Origin: Paenarthrobacter ilicis
GTDB taxonomy: Bacteria; Actinomycetota; Actinomycetes; Actinomycetales; Micrococcaceae
Length of the DNA: 64,000 nt
Direction of reading: 5' to 3'
Assembly (NCBI RefSeq): GCF_016907545.1
Contig: NZ_JAFBCD010000001.1
Span: 248,001-312,000 of the forward strand
Shown here piece by piece: positions 41,034 through 50,192 of this stretch. The translations under genes and the position numbers were made by a program. Position 1 is the first letter of the stretch. Every line of letters starts with the position of its first letter. The notes under the pieces were generated by a model. That model made no database searches. It was not told the DNA's origin and saw nothing but the letters and a program-made list of their open reading frames with translations.

Positions 41034-41990
41034 ATGCCCAGGCTGAAACGAAGCGACCTTTCCAAGGCAGGCATCACCCGCCGCAAAGTTGGCAAGGGGT
41101 TCAGCTACCGTCACCCGGACGGGAGCTTGGTCAGCCCGGAGGATCGCCAGCGCATCAATGCGCTGGCGATCCCTCCTGCATGGACCGACGTATGGATTGC
41201 TCCCTACGATCACGGCCACATCCTGGCGACAGGGGTGGACGCGGCAGGGCGCAGCCAGTACATGTACCACCCCCGGTGGAGGGAACGTAAGGACTCCGAG
41301 AAGTTCCAGCGGGCTGCGGAACTGGGCTCGGTATTCCCCTCCATCCGGCGTGCCGTCACGCTGCAGTTGAAGGACACGTCCTCGCCAAAGCAGCAGACCG
41401 TCGCTGCCGCCGTCAGGCTCATGGACCTTGGAGCCCTCCGCGTGGGTTCGGAGAGTTACATGCGCCAGAACGGTTCCTACGGGCTCACCACGCTCCGCTG
41501 CAGGCACGCCAAGGTGAAGGACGGGGCTGTGGCACTGAAGTTCCTGGGCAAGAGCGGCCAGTTGTGGGACACCTCCATCAACGATTCCGCCCTGGCGGAC
41601 TTCCTGGAACCCTTGTCCCGCAGGCCGGGCAAGGAGCGGCTGCTGTCCTACAAGACCGACGGCGGTTGGGTGCCGGTGGATGCTTCCATGATCAACGAGT
41701 ACCTGCGCAGCATTGCCGGCGCGGCGTACACCTCAAAGGATTTCCGAACGTGGAAAGGCACCGCCACGGCCGCGCTGAGTTTGTTGGACTCCAACGGCAC
41801 CATGACCAGGCCGCAGGCGTTGGTGAAGGCCATGAAGGACGCAGCAGCGCTACTGGGCAACACTCCCACGGTGGCGCGGACCTCCTATGTTGACCCCCGG
41901 ATAGTGGAGGCCTACCTGGAGGGTGAACTGGAGGACGTCAAAGCCACGGAGCCTTCCATTGCCGCATTCCTGATCGACAAGCAAAGCTGA
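41034..41990 (+). CDS. Eukaryote-type DNA topoisomerase IB
   Basis: 318 residues. The N-terminal Topo_IB_N part reads SYRHPDGSLVSPEDRQRINA and PAWTDVWIAPYDHGHILATG. The catalytic part has LRVGSESYMRQNGSYGLTTL, the RTWKGT element and the nucleophile Tyr in ARTSYVDPR (~285). It relaxes supercoils of both signs by a 3'-phosphotyrosyl intermediate. These small bacterial enzymes resemble poxvirus topoisomerase. It lies 43 bases after dps. Confidence 0.9.
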   Translation: MPRLKRSDLSKAGITRRKVGKGFSYRHPDGSLVSPEDRQRINALAIPPAWTDVWIAPYDHGHILATGVDAAGRSQYMYHPRWRERKDSEKFQRAAELGSVFPSIRRAVTLQLKDTSSPKQQTVAAAVRLMDLGALRVGSESYMRQNGSYGLTTLRCRHAKVKDGAVALKFLGKSGQLWDTSINDSALADFLEPLSRRPGKERLLSYKTDGGWVPVDASMINEYLRSIAGAAYTSKDFRTWKGTATAALSLLDSNGTMTRPQALVKAMKDAAALLGNTPTVARTSYVDPRIVEAYLEGELEDVKATEPSIAAFLIDKQS

Positions 41991-42008
41991 CCCACTCGAT
42001 TCCACAGA

Positions 42009-42048
42009 CAGAAAAGGGGCCACTGATATCAGTGGCCCCTTTTCTGTT
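42009..42048. terminator. Bidirectional intrinsic terminator
   Basis: A perfect 40-base palindrome: ACAGAAAAGGGGCCACTGAT followed by its reverse complement. It has A- and T-tracts at the ends, so it serves both the topoisomerase gene and the convergent ptsH. Confidence 0.93.
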
Positions 42049-42075
42049 GGCGCTGTGCGCCGGGTTATTGCGTGC

Positions 42076-42354
42076 TTACTCGGCGTCGTGATCCGTTTCA
42101 AGGATCTTGACCAAGGTGTCCAGCGCAGCGTCTGCGCCGTCGCCCTCGGCCCGCAGCACAACGACGTCTCCGTGGGCGGCACCAAGGCTCATAAGGGAGA
42201 GGATGCTGGCGGCATCCATGGCGTCGTCTGCCGGCTCGCCCTGGCGGGCGATGGTGACGTCTACATCCAAGTCACCTGCGGCCTCTGCGAAGATGGCTGC
42301 CGGGCGGGCGTGAAGGCCGACGCGGCTCGCGATGGTGGCTGTACGTTCAGGCAT
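42076..42354 (-). CDS. ptsH: HPr phosphocarrier of the fructose PTS
   Basis: 92 residues. His15 in GLHARPAA receives phosphate from enzyme I; the regulatory Ser lies in SILSLMSLGA. It is the last gene of the fructose operon, 37 bases after fruA. Passing the phosphate to EIIA of FruA is the expected role. Confidence 0.93.
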   Translation of the reverse strand: MPERTATIASRVGLHARPAAIFAEAAGDLDVDVTIARQGEPADDAMDAASILSLMSLGAAHGDVVVLRAEGDGADAALDTLVKILETDHDAE

Positions 42355-42391
42355 GGGTTCTCCTTTTGTGGTGGATGACTTAGTGGGAATT

Positions 42392-44428
42392 CTAGACGCT
42401 GACGGTTGCCGGAGCGGCTTCTGTTTCCACAGGCTTCTTCACGGCCCAGCGCTTCAACGCGATGACCAGGACTGCGGTGATGACCACGCCCACGGCGATC
42501 GAGAGGAAGAAGAGCAGGAAGTTGTCGATTGCGAAGAAGACGAACAGTCCGCCGTGGGGTGCTTTGGACGTGACTCCGAAGGCCATGGACAGGGCGCCGG
42601 TCACAGCGCCGCCCACCATGCTGGCCGGGATGACGCGCAGGGGATCGGCTGCCGCGAAGGGGATGGCACCTTCGGAGATGAATGAGGCTCCCAGGAGCCA
42701 GGCTGCCTTGCCATTCTCGCGCTCGGCCAAGGAGAAGAGCTTCTTGTCCAGCACGGTGGCCAGGGCCATGGCGAGCGGGGGAACCATGCCTGCGGCCATG
42801 ACTGCTGCCATGATCTGCCACGGGGCCTGGTTGGTGACGCTCGCAGCGCCGAGGCCTGCAACGGCAAAGGCGTAGGCAACCTTATTCACGGGGCCGCCGA
42901 GGTCGAAGCACATCATGAGGCCAAGGATGATGCCCAGGACAACTGCGCCGGCACCCGTCAGGCTGGACAATCCGGTGTTCAGGGCGTTGGTGAGGGCAAC
43001 AATCGGTGCACCCAACACAAGGAACATCAAGCCGGATGCCACCAGTGATGCCAGGAGCGGAATAATGACCACCGGCATCAGGCCGCGGAGCCAGCGGGGA
43101 ACGTCCAGCTTGCCGATTTGGTAAGCCACGTAGCCGGCCAGGAGGCCGCCGACGATGCCGCCCAGGAAGCCCGCGCCCATGAAGCCGGATACCGCACCGG
43201 CCACAAAGCCGGGGGCAATGCCCGGGCGGTCAGCAATGGCGTAAGCGATGTAACCGGCCAGGGCCGGAACCAGGAAGCCAAGTGACAGTGCGCCGATCTT
43301 GAACAGCACCGCGCCAATGTAGGCGCCCAAAGGACCCCAGGCGTTATCCGGGAACTCGGTGGGCAGGTTGAAGATACTGTTTTCAACCACAATCTTGTCC
43401 GCGAACCCGGTGATCAGGTATCCGCCCATCAGGAAGCCAAGCGCGATCAGGAGGCCGCCACCTGCCACGAACGGGATCATGTAGCTGACGCCGGTCAGGA
43501 GTGCCCGCTTCAGCTTCTGGCCGATGTGCTCACCCTTTTCCTCGGCTTCGCGGTCAGCCTGCTCTTCGGCACCGAAGTGCGGGACGCGCCGTGCATGCGG
43601 ATCCTCGGCGGCGGCCAAAGCTTCCTGAACCATCTTGGTGGGTTCGTCGATGCCGCGCTTGACCGGAGCGTTGATGACCGGCTTCCCGGCGAAGCGCTCC
43701 TTGCCGCGGACATCGACGTCCACAGCGAAAATGACGGCGTCGGCGGCGGCAATCACGGCCGGATCCAACGGCTTTGCGCCGGAGGAACCCTGGGTCTCCA
43801 CCTGCAGGTCCACGCCCATTTCCTGCGCTGCGGCAACCAGTGAATCAGCCGCCATGTAGGTGTGCGCAATACCGGTGGGGCAAGCGGTCACGGCTACGAT
43901 GCGCTTGGGTGCGGCAGCCGTCGTCGTGCTGGCTGCTGCAGCCGCCTCGGGGGCCGGTGCAGCGTGTGCGGCCGGCTTGTCCGCCAGGGCGCCGTCGACC
44001 AGGTCCACGATCTCCTGATCGGACGAAGCCGCGCGCAGCGCTGCCGTGAAGTCCTTTTTGATGAGCGAGCGGGCCAGCTTGGACAGGAGTTTCAGGTGTT
44101 CCTGGTCTGCGCCGTCCGGTGCTGCGATGAAGAAGATCAGGTCTGCCGGGCCGTCCTTGGCACCGAAGTCCACCTTGTGTGACAGGCGGGCCATGGCCAG
44201 GGCAGGCTCAGTGACGGCAGCCGAACGGCAGTGGGGGATGGCAATGCCGCCCGGCACGCCCGTGGCGGTCTTCTGCTCGCGGGCGAAGGCGTCGGTGAAG
44301 AGCCCTTCAACCTCGGAAGCACGGCCTGCTGCGGCAACCTTGCCGGCCAGGACGCGGATGACGTCGGCAGGGGAGTCGCCCAGGTTCTGGTCAAGGGTGA
44401 CCAATTGGGGTGTGATCAGCTGGGTCAC
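42392..44428 (-). CDS. fruA: Fructose-specific PTS enzyme IIABC
   Basis: 678 residues from GTG 44428, with AAGGA upstream. EIIA is at ~1-150 (phospho-His in GIAIPHCRS). An Ala/Pro linker follows, then EIIB at ~178-275 (phospho-Cys in VTACPTGIAHTYMAA) and EIIC at ~310-660 with about eight membrane segments (ISEGAIPFAAADPLRVIP near the end). It imports fructose and phosphorylates it to fructose 1-phosphate. Its start overlaps the stop region of fruK. A longer upstream frame overlaps fruK and is rejected. Confidence 0.92.
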   Translation of the reverse strand: MTQLITPQLVTLDQNLGDSPADVIRVLAGKVAAAGRASEVEGLFTDAFAREQKTATGVPGGIAIPHCRSAAVTEPALAMARLSHKVDFGAKDGPADLIFFIAAPDGADQEHLKLLSKLARSLIKKDFTAALRAASSDQEIVDLVDGALADKPAAHAAPAPEAAAAASTTTAAAPKRIVAVTACPTGIAHTYMAADSLVAAAQEMGVDLQVETQGSSGAKPLDPAVIAAADAVIFAVDVDVRGKERFAGKPVINAPVKRGIDEPTKMVQEALAAAEDPHARRVPHFGAEEQADREAEEKGEHIGQKLKRALLTGVSYMIPFVAGGGLLIALGFLMGGYLITGFADKIVVENSIFNLPTEFPDNAWGPLGAYIGAVLFKIGALSLGFLVPALAGYIAYAIADRPGIAPGFVAGAVSGFMGAGFLGGIVGGLLAGYVAYQIGKLDVPRWLRGLMPVVIIPLLASLVASGLMFLVLGAPIVALTNALNTGLSSLTGAGAVVLGIILGLMMCFDLGGPVNKVAYAFAVAGLGAASVTNQAPWQIMAAVMAAGMVPPLAMALATVLDKKLFSLAERENGKAAWLLGASFISEGAIPFAAADPLRVIPASMVGGAVTGALSMAFGVTSKAPHGGLFVFFAIDNFLLFFLSIAVGVVITAVLVIALKRWAVKKPVETEAAPATVSV

Positions 44429-44430
44429 TG

Positions 44431-45417
44431 TTAATCCTTCTGGAGGGCCGTGATGGTTACGGCGTCGGGGGTTGTCTGGTGGACTGCCGGGACAGTGGAG
44501 CCCGGCAGCGAAGCAGCAGCGGCACCATGTGCCACGGCCTGACGAAGGCAGTCCTGAGCGGAACCACCCTGGGTTGCTGCCAGCAGGTAGCCGGCCAGGG
44601 ACGAGTCCCCGGCGCCTACCGTGCTGACGGCTTTGATGGGCGGGTGCGTGGCGAACCATGCACCCTCGGTGGTCACCAGGACTGCGCCCTTGGACCCGAG
44701 TGTTGCGAGAACGGCACCTACACCACTGGCAACGACGGCGGCAGCGGCCTCAGCCGCTTTGGCCGGGTCAGCTTCCAACTGCTCAGCGGTGGAGACATTG
44801 GTGAATCCCGCGGCCGCGGCAAGCTCGGCGAGCTCTTCGGCGTTGGGCTTCAGGAGGTCAGGCTTCCCGGCGGCATCGCCCTCCAAAGCGGCCGCGAGCG
44901 GCGCCCCGGAGGAGTCAATGGCAATGCCGGGGACGGCCATTCCCTGGGCGTTCGACCGGAGCCGACGCGCGATTGTGGCGTAGAAATCTGCAGGAACCCC
45001 CGGTGGGAGCGAGCCTGCAAGAACCACCCAGCTGGCGCCACGGGAGCGGTCCAGCAGCAACCCGATCAGGGCTTCCTGCTGTTCCTGGCTCAACTCCGGG
45101 CCGGGTTCGTTGATCTTTGTGGTGATGCCATCGGGTTCGGTGAGGGTGACGTTGCTGCGCAGCGCCTGGCCGATGGGCAGCGCGGCGTAGGGCACACCGG
45201 CGTCGAGCAGTCCTGAAAGAACGGGATCCTGGTCCCCGCCCGGGAGGACAGCCAGGGTTTCCAAGCCGGATGCCACCAGGGCGCGGGAAACGTTGACGCC
45301 CTTTCCGCCGGACTCCTGGTGCACGGCAACGGCGCGCTGGACCTCGCCGCGGGACAGTGGGCCGGGCAGTTCAACGGTCCGGTCCAGGCTGGGGTTGGCG
45401 GTCAAGGTGACGATCAT
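44431..45417 (-). CDS. fruK: 1-phosphofructokinase (PfkB family)
   Basis: 328 residues. The opening MIVTLTANPSLDRTVELPGP, GGKGVNVSRAL near 38 and the catalytic Asp of TVGAGDSSLAG (~255) are PfkB family landmarks. It converts fructose 1-phosphate to fructose 1,6-bisphosphate with ATP. Start and stop overlap or adjoin fruR and fruA, so translation is coupled. Confidence 0.92.
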   Translation of the reverse strand: MIVTLTANPSLDRTVELPGPLSRGEVQRAVAVHQESGGKGVNVSRALVASGLETLAVLPGGDQDPVLSGLLDAGVPYAALPIGQALRSNVTLTEPDGITTKINEPGPELSQEQQEALIGLLLDRSRGASWVVLAGSLPPGVPADFYATIARRLRSNAQGMAVPGIAIDSSGAPLAAALEGDAAGKPDLLKPNAEELAELAAAAGFTNVSTAEQLEADPAKAAEAAAAVVASGVGAVLATLGSKGAVLVTTEGAWFATHPPIKAVSTVGAGDSSLAGYLLAATQGGSAQDCLRQAVAHGAAAASLPGSTVPAVHQTTPDAVTITALQKD

Positions 45418-46202
45418 GCGATCACCACGTCAACGCCGGCATCGGCCAAAGCCCGGGCAAGCTCGGGGGAAGGTTCAGAGTCTGTGATCAAAGTGTCAAC
45501 ATCCTTCAGTGCGGCGAACTGGACCAGCGTTTCGGCGTCCAGCTTGGAAGAATCGGCCAATGCCACCACGCGACGGGCGGACTGGACAAAAGCAGCCTTG
45601 ACGGCGGCTTCCTCGGGATCGGGCGTGCTCAGCCCAAAATCGGGGTGGATGCCGTTGGCACCCACAAAGGCGATGTCCGGCCGCAGCCGGTAGGCAGCTT
45701 CCACCGTGGACTGCCCGACGGCGGCCTTCGTCAGTCCGCGGACCCGCCCACCCAGGATCTGGAGTGCTATCCCCGGAGTGGAGGAGAGTTTGCCGGCGAT
45801 GGGAATGGCGTGGGTGATGACTACAAGTTCGTCGGAGACATTTGCAGGGGTGCGCTGGGCGAGCAGGTCAGCGAGCGTTTCGGTAGTGGATCCGGCGTCG
45901 AGAAGTACGCTGCCGCTGGTGAGTTGGGGGATGAGGGCGAGTGCCGCCTGGGCGATCCGCAGCTTCTCACCCTGGCGCTGGATGGCGCGCTCAAAGATGC
46001 TTTCCTCACGGGTGCTGAGGCGGTCCGTGGGAACCGCTCCGCCGTGGACCCTGCGGAGGCTGCCGGAAACTTCCAAGGCCGCGAGGTCGCGACGGATTGT
46101 TTCCGTGGTGATGCTGAAACGGTCGGCGAGGTCGGTGACGCTGACGCGGCCGCGCTCTGCGACGAGTGCGGAGATTTTTTGTTGGCGCTCTTCTGCGAAC
46201 AC
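45414..46202 (-). CDS. fruR: DeoR-family repressor of the fructose operon
   Basis: 262 residues from GTG 46202, after GGAGGG. The N-terminal winged helix (ERQQKISALVAERGRVSVTD, then TTETIRRDLAALE) is followed by the DeoR effector domain with GSVLLDAGSTT and FVGANGIHPDFGLS. Fructose 1-phosphate is the usual inducer in such operons. It is the first gene of the fruR-fruK-fruA-ptsH operon and probably represses itself at the site upstream. Confidence 0.9.
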   Translation of the reverse strand: MFAEERQQKISALVAERGRVSVTDLADRFSITTETIRRDLAALEVSGSLRRVHGGAVPTDRLSTREESIFERAIQRQGEKLRIAQAALALIPQLTSGSVLLDAGSTTETLADLLAQRTPANVSDELVVITHAIPIAGKLSSTPGIALQILGGRVRGLTKAAVGQSTVEAAYRLRPDIAFVGANGIHPDFGLSTPDPEEAAVKAAFVQSARRVVALADSSKLDAETLVQFAALKDVDTLITDSEPSPELARALADAGVDVVIA

Positions 46203-46271
46203 TTACCCTCCATTGCGGTAAAGCCAAGATCCGTTCGCGTGACTGCTGTCACAACGATGTGGAATTGCTTG

Positions 46272-46301
46272 ACTCTATCTTTGTTTATGTTGCGAAGTCA
46301 A
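46272..46301 (-). promoter_or_regulatory. Promoter of the fructose operon
   Basis: On the minus strand TTGACT (46296-46301) and TAGAGT (46272-46277) are spaced 18 bases apart, a good housekeeping-sigma promoter. The left operator half-site falls between the two boxes. Confidence 0.6.
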
Positions 46302-46319
46302 TAGAAAACAACATAAACA
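46282..46319. promoter_or_regulatory. FruR operator, inverted repeat
   Basis: TGTTTATGTTG (46282-46292) and CAACATAAACA (46309-46319) are a perfect 11-base inverted repeat with a 16-base spacer. It overlaps the fructose promoter, which fits repression by the DeoR-type FruR. The remaining ~220 bases up to 46,538 hold nothing I can support. Confidence 0.75.
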
Positions 46320-46538
46320 CAGATTGGAGGTGGGTGGCGTGGGGTTTTACGTCAGGTGCGGGCGATCCTTTCGTGCGCGCTGTCATGGTGATGTCCCGGC
46401 CTCCGGGGCCGCAGGGACGGCGGTACTTGGGAGGGATACGCGCCCGAATTCCAGCCATTTTCCAGGTAGTCGATAGGCAGGTTGGCCGGATCCGGCGGGT
46501 CAGGCAGCCTCTCCCCTTGTTCTTGGTGCCTCCGGTCC

Positions 46539-46988
46539 CTAGTCCGGAATCTCCATGCGGAATCCGCAAAGGCAGCCCAGGATCCTGGTGTTGATCAAGA
46601 CCTCGTACATGCGCAGTGGCTCCCGCGGATTCAGTGCCAGGGGTGCCTGGATCCTGCGGAGCTCGCAGCTTTTGGTTTTCATTGGCTCGCCGCAGTGCAG
46701 GTACTGGCCCCCAAACTGGAGCACGCCCTGGACCAGGCCCGGCCGGTTCAAAATCACCGCGACCTTCTGCACCGAGGCAACCTGCCGGTAGATGTACCTG
46801 CAGTCGCAGCACTCATAGGCCACATCCACCATGTTGGGCACTGGCGGGTAATGGGACTCGATGGAGTTCACCACAAGGCGCTTGTCCGTATTGCAACGGT
46901 GGCACCACAAGGGTGGGTCGGGTGGTTGGTGGGCTTCATCCGGAACTCTGGACGCTGGCTGGGCCGGCATGGGTCTGTACCTCTGCAT
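46539..46988 (-). CDS. Zinc-ribbon-like hypothetical protein
   Basis: 149 residues from ATG 46988. Three Cys/His groups are seen: PLWCHRCNTDK, YECCDCRYIY and GQYLHCGEP, with GCLCGFRM at the end. Such spacing suggests one or two structural zinc sites. No catalytic motif is visible. Longer frames upstream are Ser-rich and start inside the intergenic region. Confidence 0.6.
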   Translation of the reverse strand: MQRYRPMPAQPASRVPDEAHQPPDPPLWCHRCNTDKRLVVNSIESHYPPVPNMVDVAYECCDCRYIYRQVASVQKVAVILNRPGLVQGVLQFGGQYLHCGEPMKTKSCELRRIQAPLALNPREPLRMYEVLINTRILGCLCGFRMEIPD

Positions 46989-47149
46989 CAAAAAAATGCG
47001 GGACGCCCGACTGCTTGAGCTGGAAAGCCTGGGTCCATTGGGGTGGGCCGTAGCAAGATTGTGCACATAGGTGCACCGCAGATGCAAGGATTCTGCCGTC
47101 TTTCGCGACAGGGTGGCAATACGGCGGGTAGACGAGCCTAAAATGGGGC

Positions 47150-47923
47150 ATGAGCGAAATGAAGGTTGATCTGGCGCTGCCTGAACCCTCCCGGGCGCCG
47201 GACGATGCTTCGGTCCCCGAGCAGCTGCAGGACTTGGTGATTGACAGCGAGGATGTGGGCGGATTCCTGCATGAACTCGCCGTATTCTCCGCCGCCGCGG
47301 TGTCGGCGGCGGCGGGTGTGGAGGTCCTGTGTGGCGTGACCCTCAGCCGGCGGCGACGGACCGCCACAGTGGCCGGCAGCAATCACGAGGCCCGGCTGAT
47401 CGATGAAGTCCAGCAGGCCTATGGCGATGGACCATGCCTTGAAGCCATGCGGACCCACCAGACCATCCATGTTCCTGATACTTCCACCGAGGAGCGGTGG
47501 GCTGAGTATTGTTCGGTTATCGCCGAGCGCGGCCACCATGCGGCGCTGTGTGTCCCCCTTGAGCTGGACGAAGGTGCCACCGCTGCCCTCAACTTCTTCG
47601 CTCCCCGGCCCAACGTCTACGATCCCCAGACCATCCGTGACTGCGAACTCTATGCCAGCCAAGCTGAGCGCTCGCTGCGCCTGGCGGTGCGGATCGGCGT
47701 CAAGCAGCAGCACGCCGAAGATCTTCAAGACGCCATGCAGACCCGCACCATGATTGACCTCGCCTGCGGCATCATCATGGGTCAGAACCGGTGCTCGCAG
47801 GATGAGGCATTCCAGATGCTGAAGAAGGCATCCAGCAGCCGCAACCAAAAACTGCGGGACGTCGCTGATGCGATCGTCCAGTCCGTGAGTAAGCAAGCAG
47901 CGGTGACCCACTTCGACGCGTGA
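47150..47923 (+). CDS. GAF-ANTAR RNA-binding antitermination regulator
   Basis: 257 residues. The N-terminal GAF-like sensor domain (~35-180; GDGPCLEAMRTHQTIHVPD) is followed by ANTAR (~195-250; QTRTMIDLACGIIMGQNRCS, then EAFQMLKKASSSRNQKLRDVA). ANTAR domains bind paired hairpins in mRNA and prevent termination. No partner hairpin pair was identified nearby. GAF-ANTAR proteins are common in actinobacteria. Confidence 0.88.
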   Translation: MSEMKVDLALPEPSRAPDDASVPEQLQDLVIDSEDVGGFLHELAVFSAAAVSAAAGVEVLCGVTLSRRRRTATVAGSNHEARLIDEVQQAYGDGPCLEAMRTHQTIHVPDTSTEERWAEYCSVIAERGHHAALCVPLELDEGATAALNFFAPRPNVYDPQTIRDCELYASQAERSLRLAVRIGVKQQHAEDLQDAMQTRTMIDLACGIIMGQNRCSQDEAFQMLKKASSSRNQKLRDVADAIVQSVSKQAAVTHFDA

Positions 47924-48217
47924 GCCGCATTGGTAAGTGGGGAGGCGGGCGCGCGCAGGCTTGTGACGTGCGCCACCAATGACTTACATTCATACATGGG
48001 TTAAGCAGATAGCCCTTGGAGCCTCATGATTTTCGCCATCACCAATGGCCCAAAAACTGCGCTTGAAGCTGTGGCCCTCTATCGGCCGGTTCCCCGCGTG
48101 CATGCAGGCTCCCAGTAGGAGCAACAGGAGAATGGCAATGACGCTTGGATCCCCACTTCCCGCCCCCACGTTGAACAACTGCCGTGCTTGAATGACTCGT
48201 CCTGGTGAGGGGTGGCC

Positions 48218-49492
48218 ATGCGTACGTTTGGTGTTGAGGAAGAGCTGCTGATTACCGATCCAGCGGACGGAACGCCTTTGGCCTTGGCCGCAGGGATTCT
48301 GAATGCGGTGGCCCCCGGAGAAAACGATGCTGGAAACGGGCCGTCGTTGAAGTCCGAGTTCAAGCAGGAACAGATCGAAGTCAACTCCCTTCCCTGCAGC
48401 ACGGCAGACCAGTTGCGGGCCGAGATTCGTTCCGGACGGGCATTGGCTGACAACGCGGCGCGTGGCGCGGGAGCGAGGGTCGCGGCGCTGGCCACGCCTC
48501 CGGTATTCCATGCAACCCCCACCGCCGGCAACCAGAGGTATGCGGCCATGGGTGTGGGGTTTGGCCTGATCTCCCGCGAGCAGCTGACCTGCGGATTCCA
48601 CGTGCACGTCTCCATCGAGTCACCCGACGAGGGTGTGGCTGTGCTGGACCGGATGCGGCACTGGCTTCCGGTGCTCCTGGCCCTTAGCGCCAATTCGCCG
48701 TTCTGGATGGGCGCGGACACGGGCTTCTCCAGCTACCGCACCCAGATTTGGAACAGATGGCCCACGGCCGGCCCCGCGGACGTCTTTGGATCTGCCGCCG
48801 GCTACCAGGCGGTTCTGGCAGAGCTGCTTGAGACCGGTGTTCCCTTGGACGAGGGCATGATCTACTTTGATGCACGGCTGTCCCGGGGACACCCCACAGT
48901 GGAGATCCGCATCGCGGACGTCTGCCTTTACGCCGAGGACGCGCTGACCATAGCCGTCCTCGCGCGTGGTCTGGTGGAAACCTCGGCGAGGGAATGGCGG
49001 GAGGGTGTTCCGCCGTCGGGCGTGTTGACTCCGGTGCTGCGGATGGCCAACTGGAAAGCCAGCCGCTTTGGCGTTGACCAGCAGCTCCTGCACCCTGTGG
49101 AGCAGGCGCCGTTTTCCGCGGCCGATGTTGTGGGCGCACTGCTCCGGCACATCCGGCCCGCGCTGGCGGAGTCCGGAGACCTTGAGCTTGCGAGGGCCGG
49201 GGTGGCGAACATCCTCCGGCGCGGTACGGGGGAGCGGCTGCAGCGCCAGGCCTATGCGCGGCGGCGCCGCCTGTCCGACGTCGTGTCGGTGGCCATCGCG
49301 TCCACGCACCAGGACGGAGAGCTGTCCGGCACGAGGACGCTGTTGGGAAGTAAGGGCGGCGCTGGAGAACTCCCAGCGGATGCGGCACACTGGCCCAAAA
49401 GAAAGGACGTCAATGTCATTCCAGGCTTACCTCGACACGGTCGAGAAGAAGACAGGCCTCACCCCGCGCCAGTTGATCGAAATCGCTCATGA
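48218..49492 (+). CDS. YbdK-type carboxylate-amine ligase (glutamate-cysteine ligase 2 family) with a long C-terminal tail
   Basis: 424 residues. MRTFGVEEELLITDPADGTP and TCGFHVHVSIESPDEGV are family signatures, and VEIRIADVCLYAEDA is the conserved late motif. The GCS2 family makes gamma-glutamyl-type bonds; the actual substrate of these paralogues is often unknown. After ~365 residues, where relatives normally end, the chain runs on for ~60 atypical Pro/Arg/His-rich residues. The last 80 bases overlap the next gene in another frame, which suggests a lost stop codon or frameshift. Confidence 0.82.
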   Translation: MRTFGVEEELLITDPADGTPLALAAGILNAVAPGENDAGNGPSLKSEFKQEQIEVNSLPCSTADQLRAEIRSGRALADNAARGAGARVAALATPPVFHATPTAGNQRYAAMGVGFGLISREQLTCGFHVHVSIESPDEGVAVLDRMRHWLPVLLALSANSPFWMGADTGFSSYRTQIWNRWPTAGPADVFGSAAGYQAVLAELLETGVPLDEGMIYFDARLSRGHPTVEIRIADVCLYAEDALTIAVLARGLVETSAREWREGVPPSGVLTPVLRMANWKASRFGVDQQLLHPVEQAPFSAADVVGALLRHIRPALAESGDLELARAGVANILRRGTGERLQRQAYARRRRLSDVVSVAIASTHQDGELSGTRTLLGSKGGAGELPADAAHWPKRKDVNVIPGLPRHGREEDRPHPAPVDRNRS

Positions 49493-49706
49493 GCGTGGTT
49501 TGGGCCCCGCAACCAAGGCGGGACCCATCCTGGCATGGCTGTCAGAGGAGTACGGACTTGGGCGGGGGCACGGTATGGCCATGGTTCATGTCATCACGAA
49601 GGGCAGCAGCATCGGCAGCAAGCACGTGGGCACGGGGAGCGCACACGGTGACCCGAAGGATCACCTGTGGCTGGACGGTGCAGCTACCAAGCCGGAAGGC
49701 TACTAA
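49413..49706 (+). CDS. DUF4287-domain protein
   Basis: 97 residues from ATG 49413, with GAAAGGA upstream. SFQAYLDTVEKKTGLTPRQL is the DUF4287 opening, and YGLGRGHGMAMVHVIT follows. Function unknown. It overlaps the tail of the YbdK-type gene by 80 bases. Confidence 0.8.
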   Translation: MSFQAYLDTVEKKTGLTPRQLIEIAHERGLGPATKAGPILAWLSEEYGLGRGHGMAMVHVITKGSSIGSKHVGTGSAHGDPKDHLWLDGAATKPEGY

Positions 49707-49731
49707 GCAACCCATGCCTTGCAGCCGCGCG

Positions 49732-50133
49732 TCAGCCCTGGTTGATACGGATCATGTTGCCCGAGGGGTCGCGGAAGGCGCAGTCCTTGGGACCCCACGG
49801 TTGGACAATTGGCTCCTGGAGAACTTCGGCCCCTGAGGCCCGCAGTTTCTCGAAGGTGGAGTCCACATCGTCCGTGGCGAACACCAGCATGGGCATGACT
49901 CCTTTGGTGACAAGTTCCTGGATGGCATCGCCGTCCGCCTGGGAGCGCCCGGCATGCGGGGGAGAGAGCACCAGTTCCAAGTCAGGCTGGGCGTCGCTGC
50001 CCAGGGTGACCCAGCGCTGGCCATCGGAACCGACGTCGTTGCGGACCTTCAGGCCCAGCCCGTCGCAGTAGAACCCCAGGGATTCATCAACATCGTTGAC
50101 GGTCACGTGTGCGTACTTCAGTGAAATGTTCAT
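49732..50133 (-). CDS. VOC (glyoxalase/bleomycin-resistance-like) family protein
   Basis: 133 residues from ATG 50133. Two beta-alpha-beta-beta-beta modules are visible: HVTVNDVDESLGFYCDGLGL in the first and VFATDDVDSTFEKLRASGAE in the second, ending FRDPSGNMIRI. Substrate unknown. Divergent members bind metals or drugs. Confidence 0.82.
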   Translation of the reverse strand: MNISLKYAHVTVNDVDESLGFYCDGLGLKVRNDVGSDGQRWVTLGSDAQPDLELVLSPPHAGRSQADGDAIQELVTKGVMPMLVFATDDVDSTFEKLRASGAEVLQEPIVQPWGPKDCAFRDPSGNMIRINQG

Positions 50134-50192
50134 GCCAGCTACGCTAATTGACCCCAGGGTGCCGGCGCTTCTTCGATCCTGCTCGGATTGGT

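Noticed and set aside
44429..44659. Extension of fruA to 44659
   Set aside because: It overlaps the end of fruK, and the GTG at 44428 has a good ribosome site.
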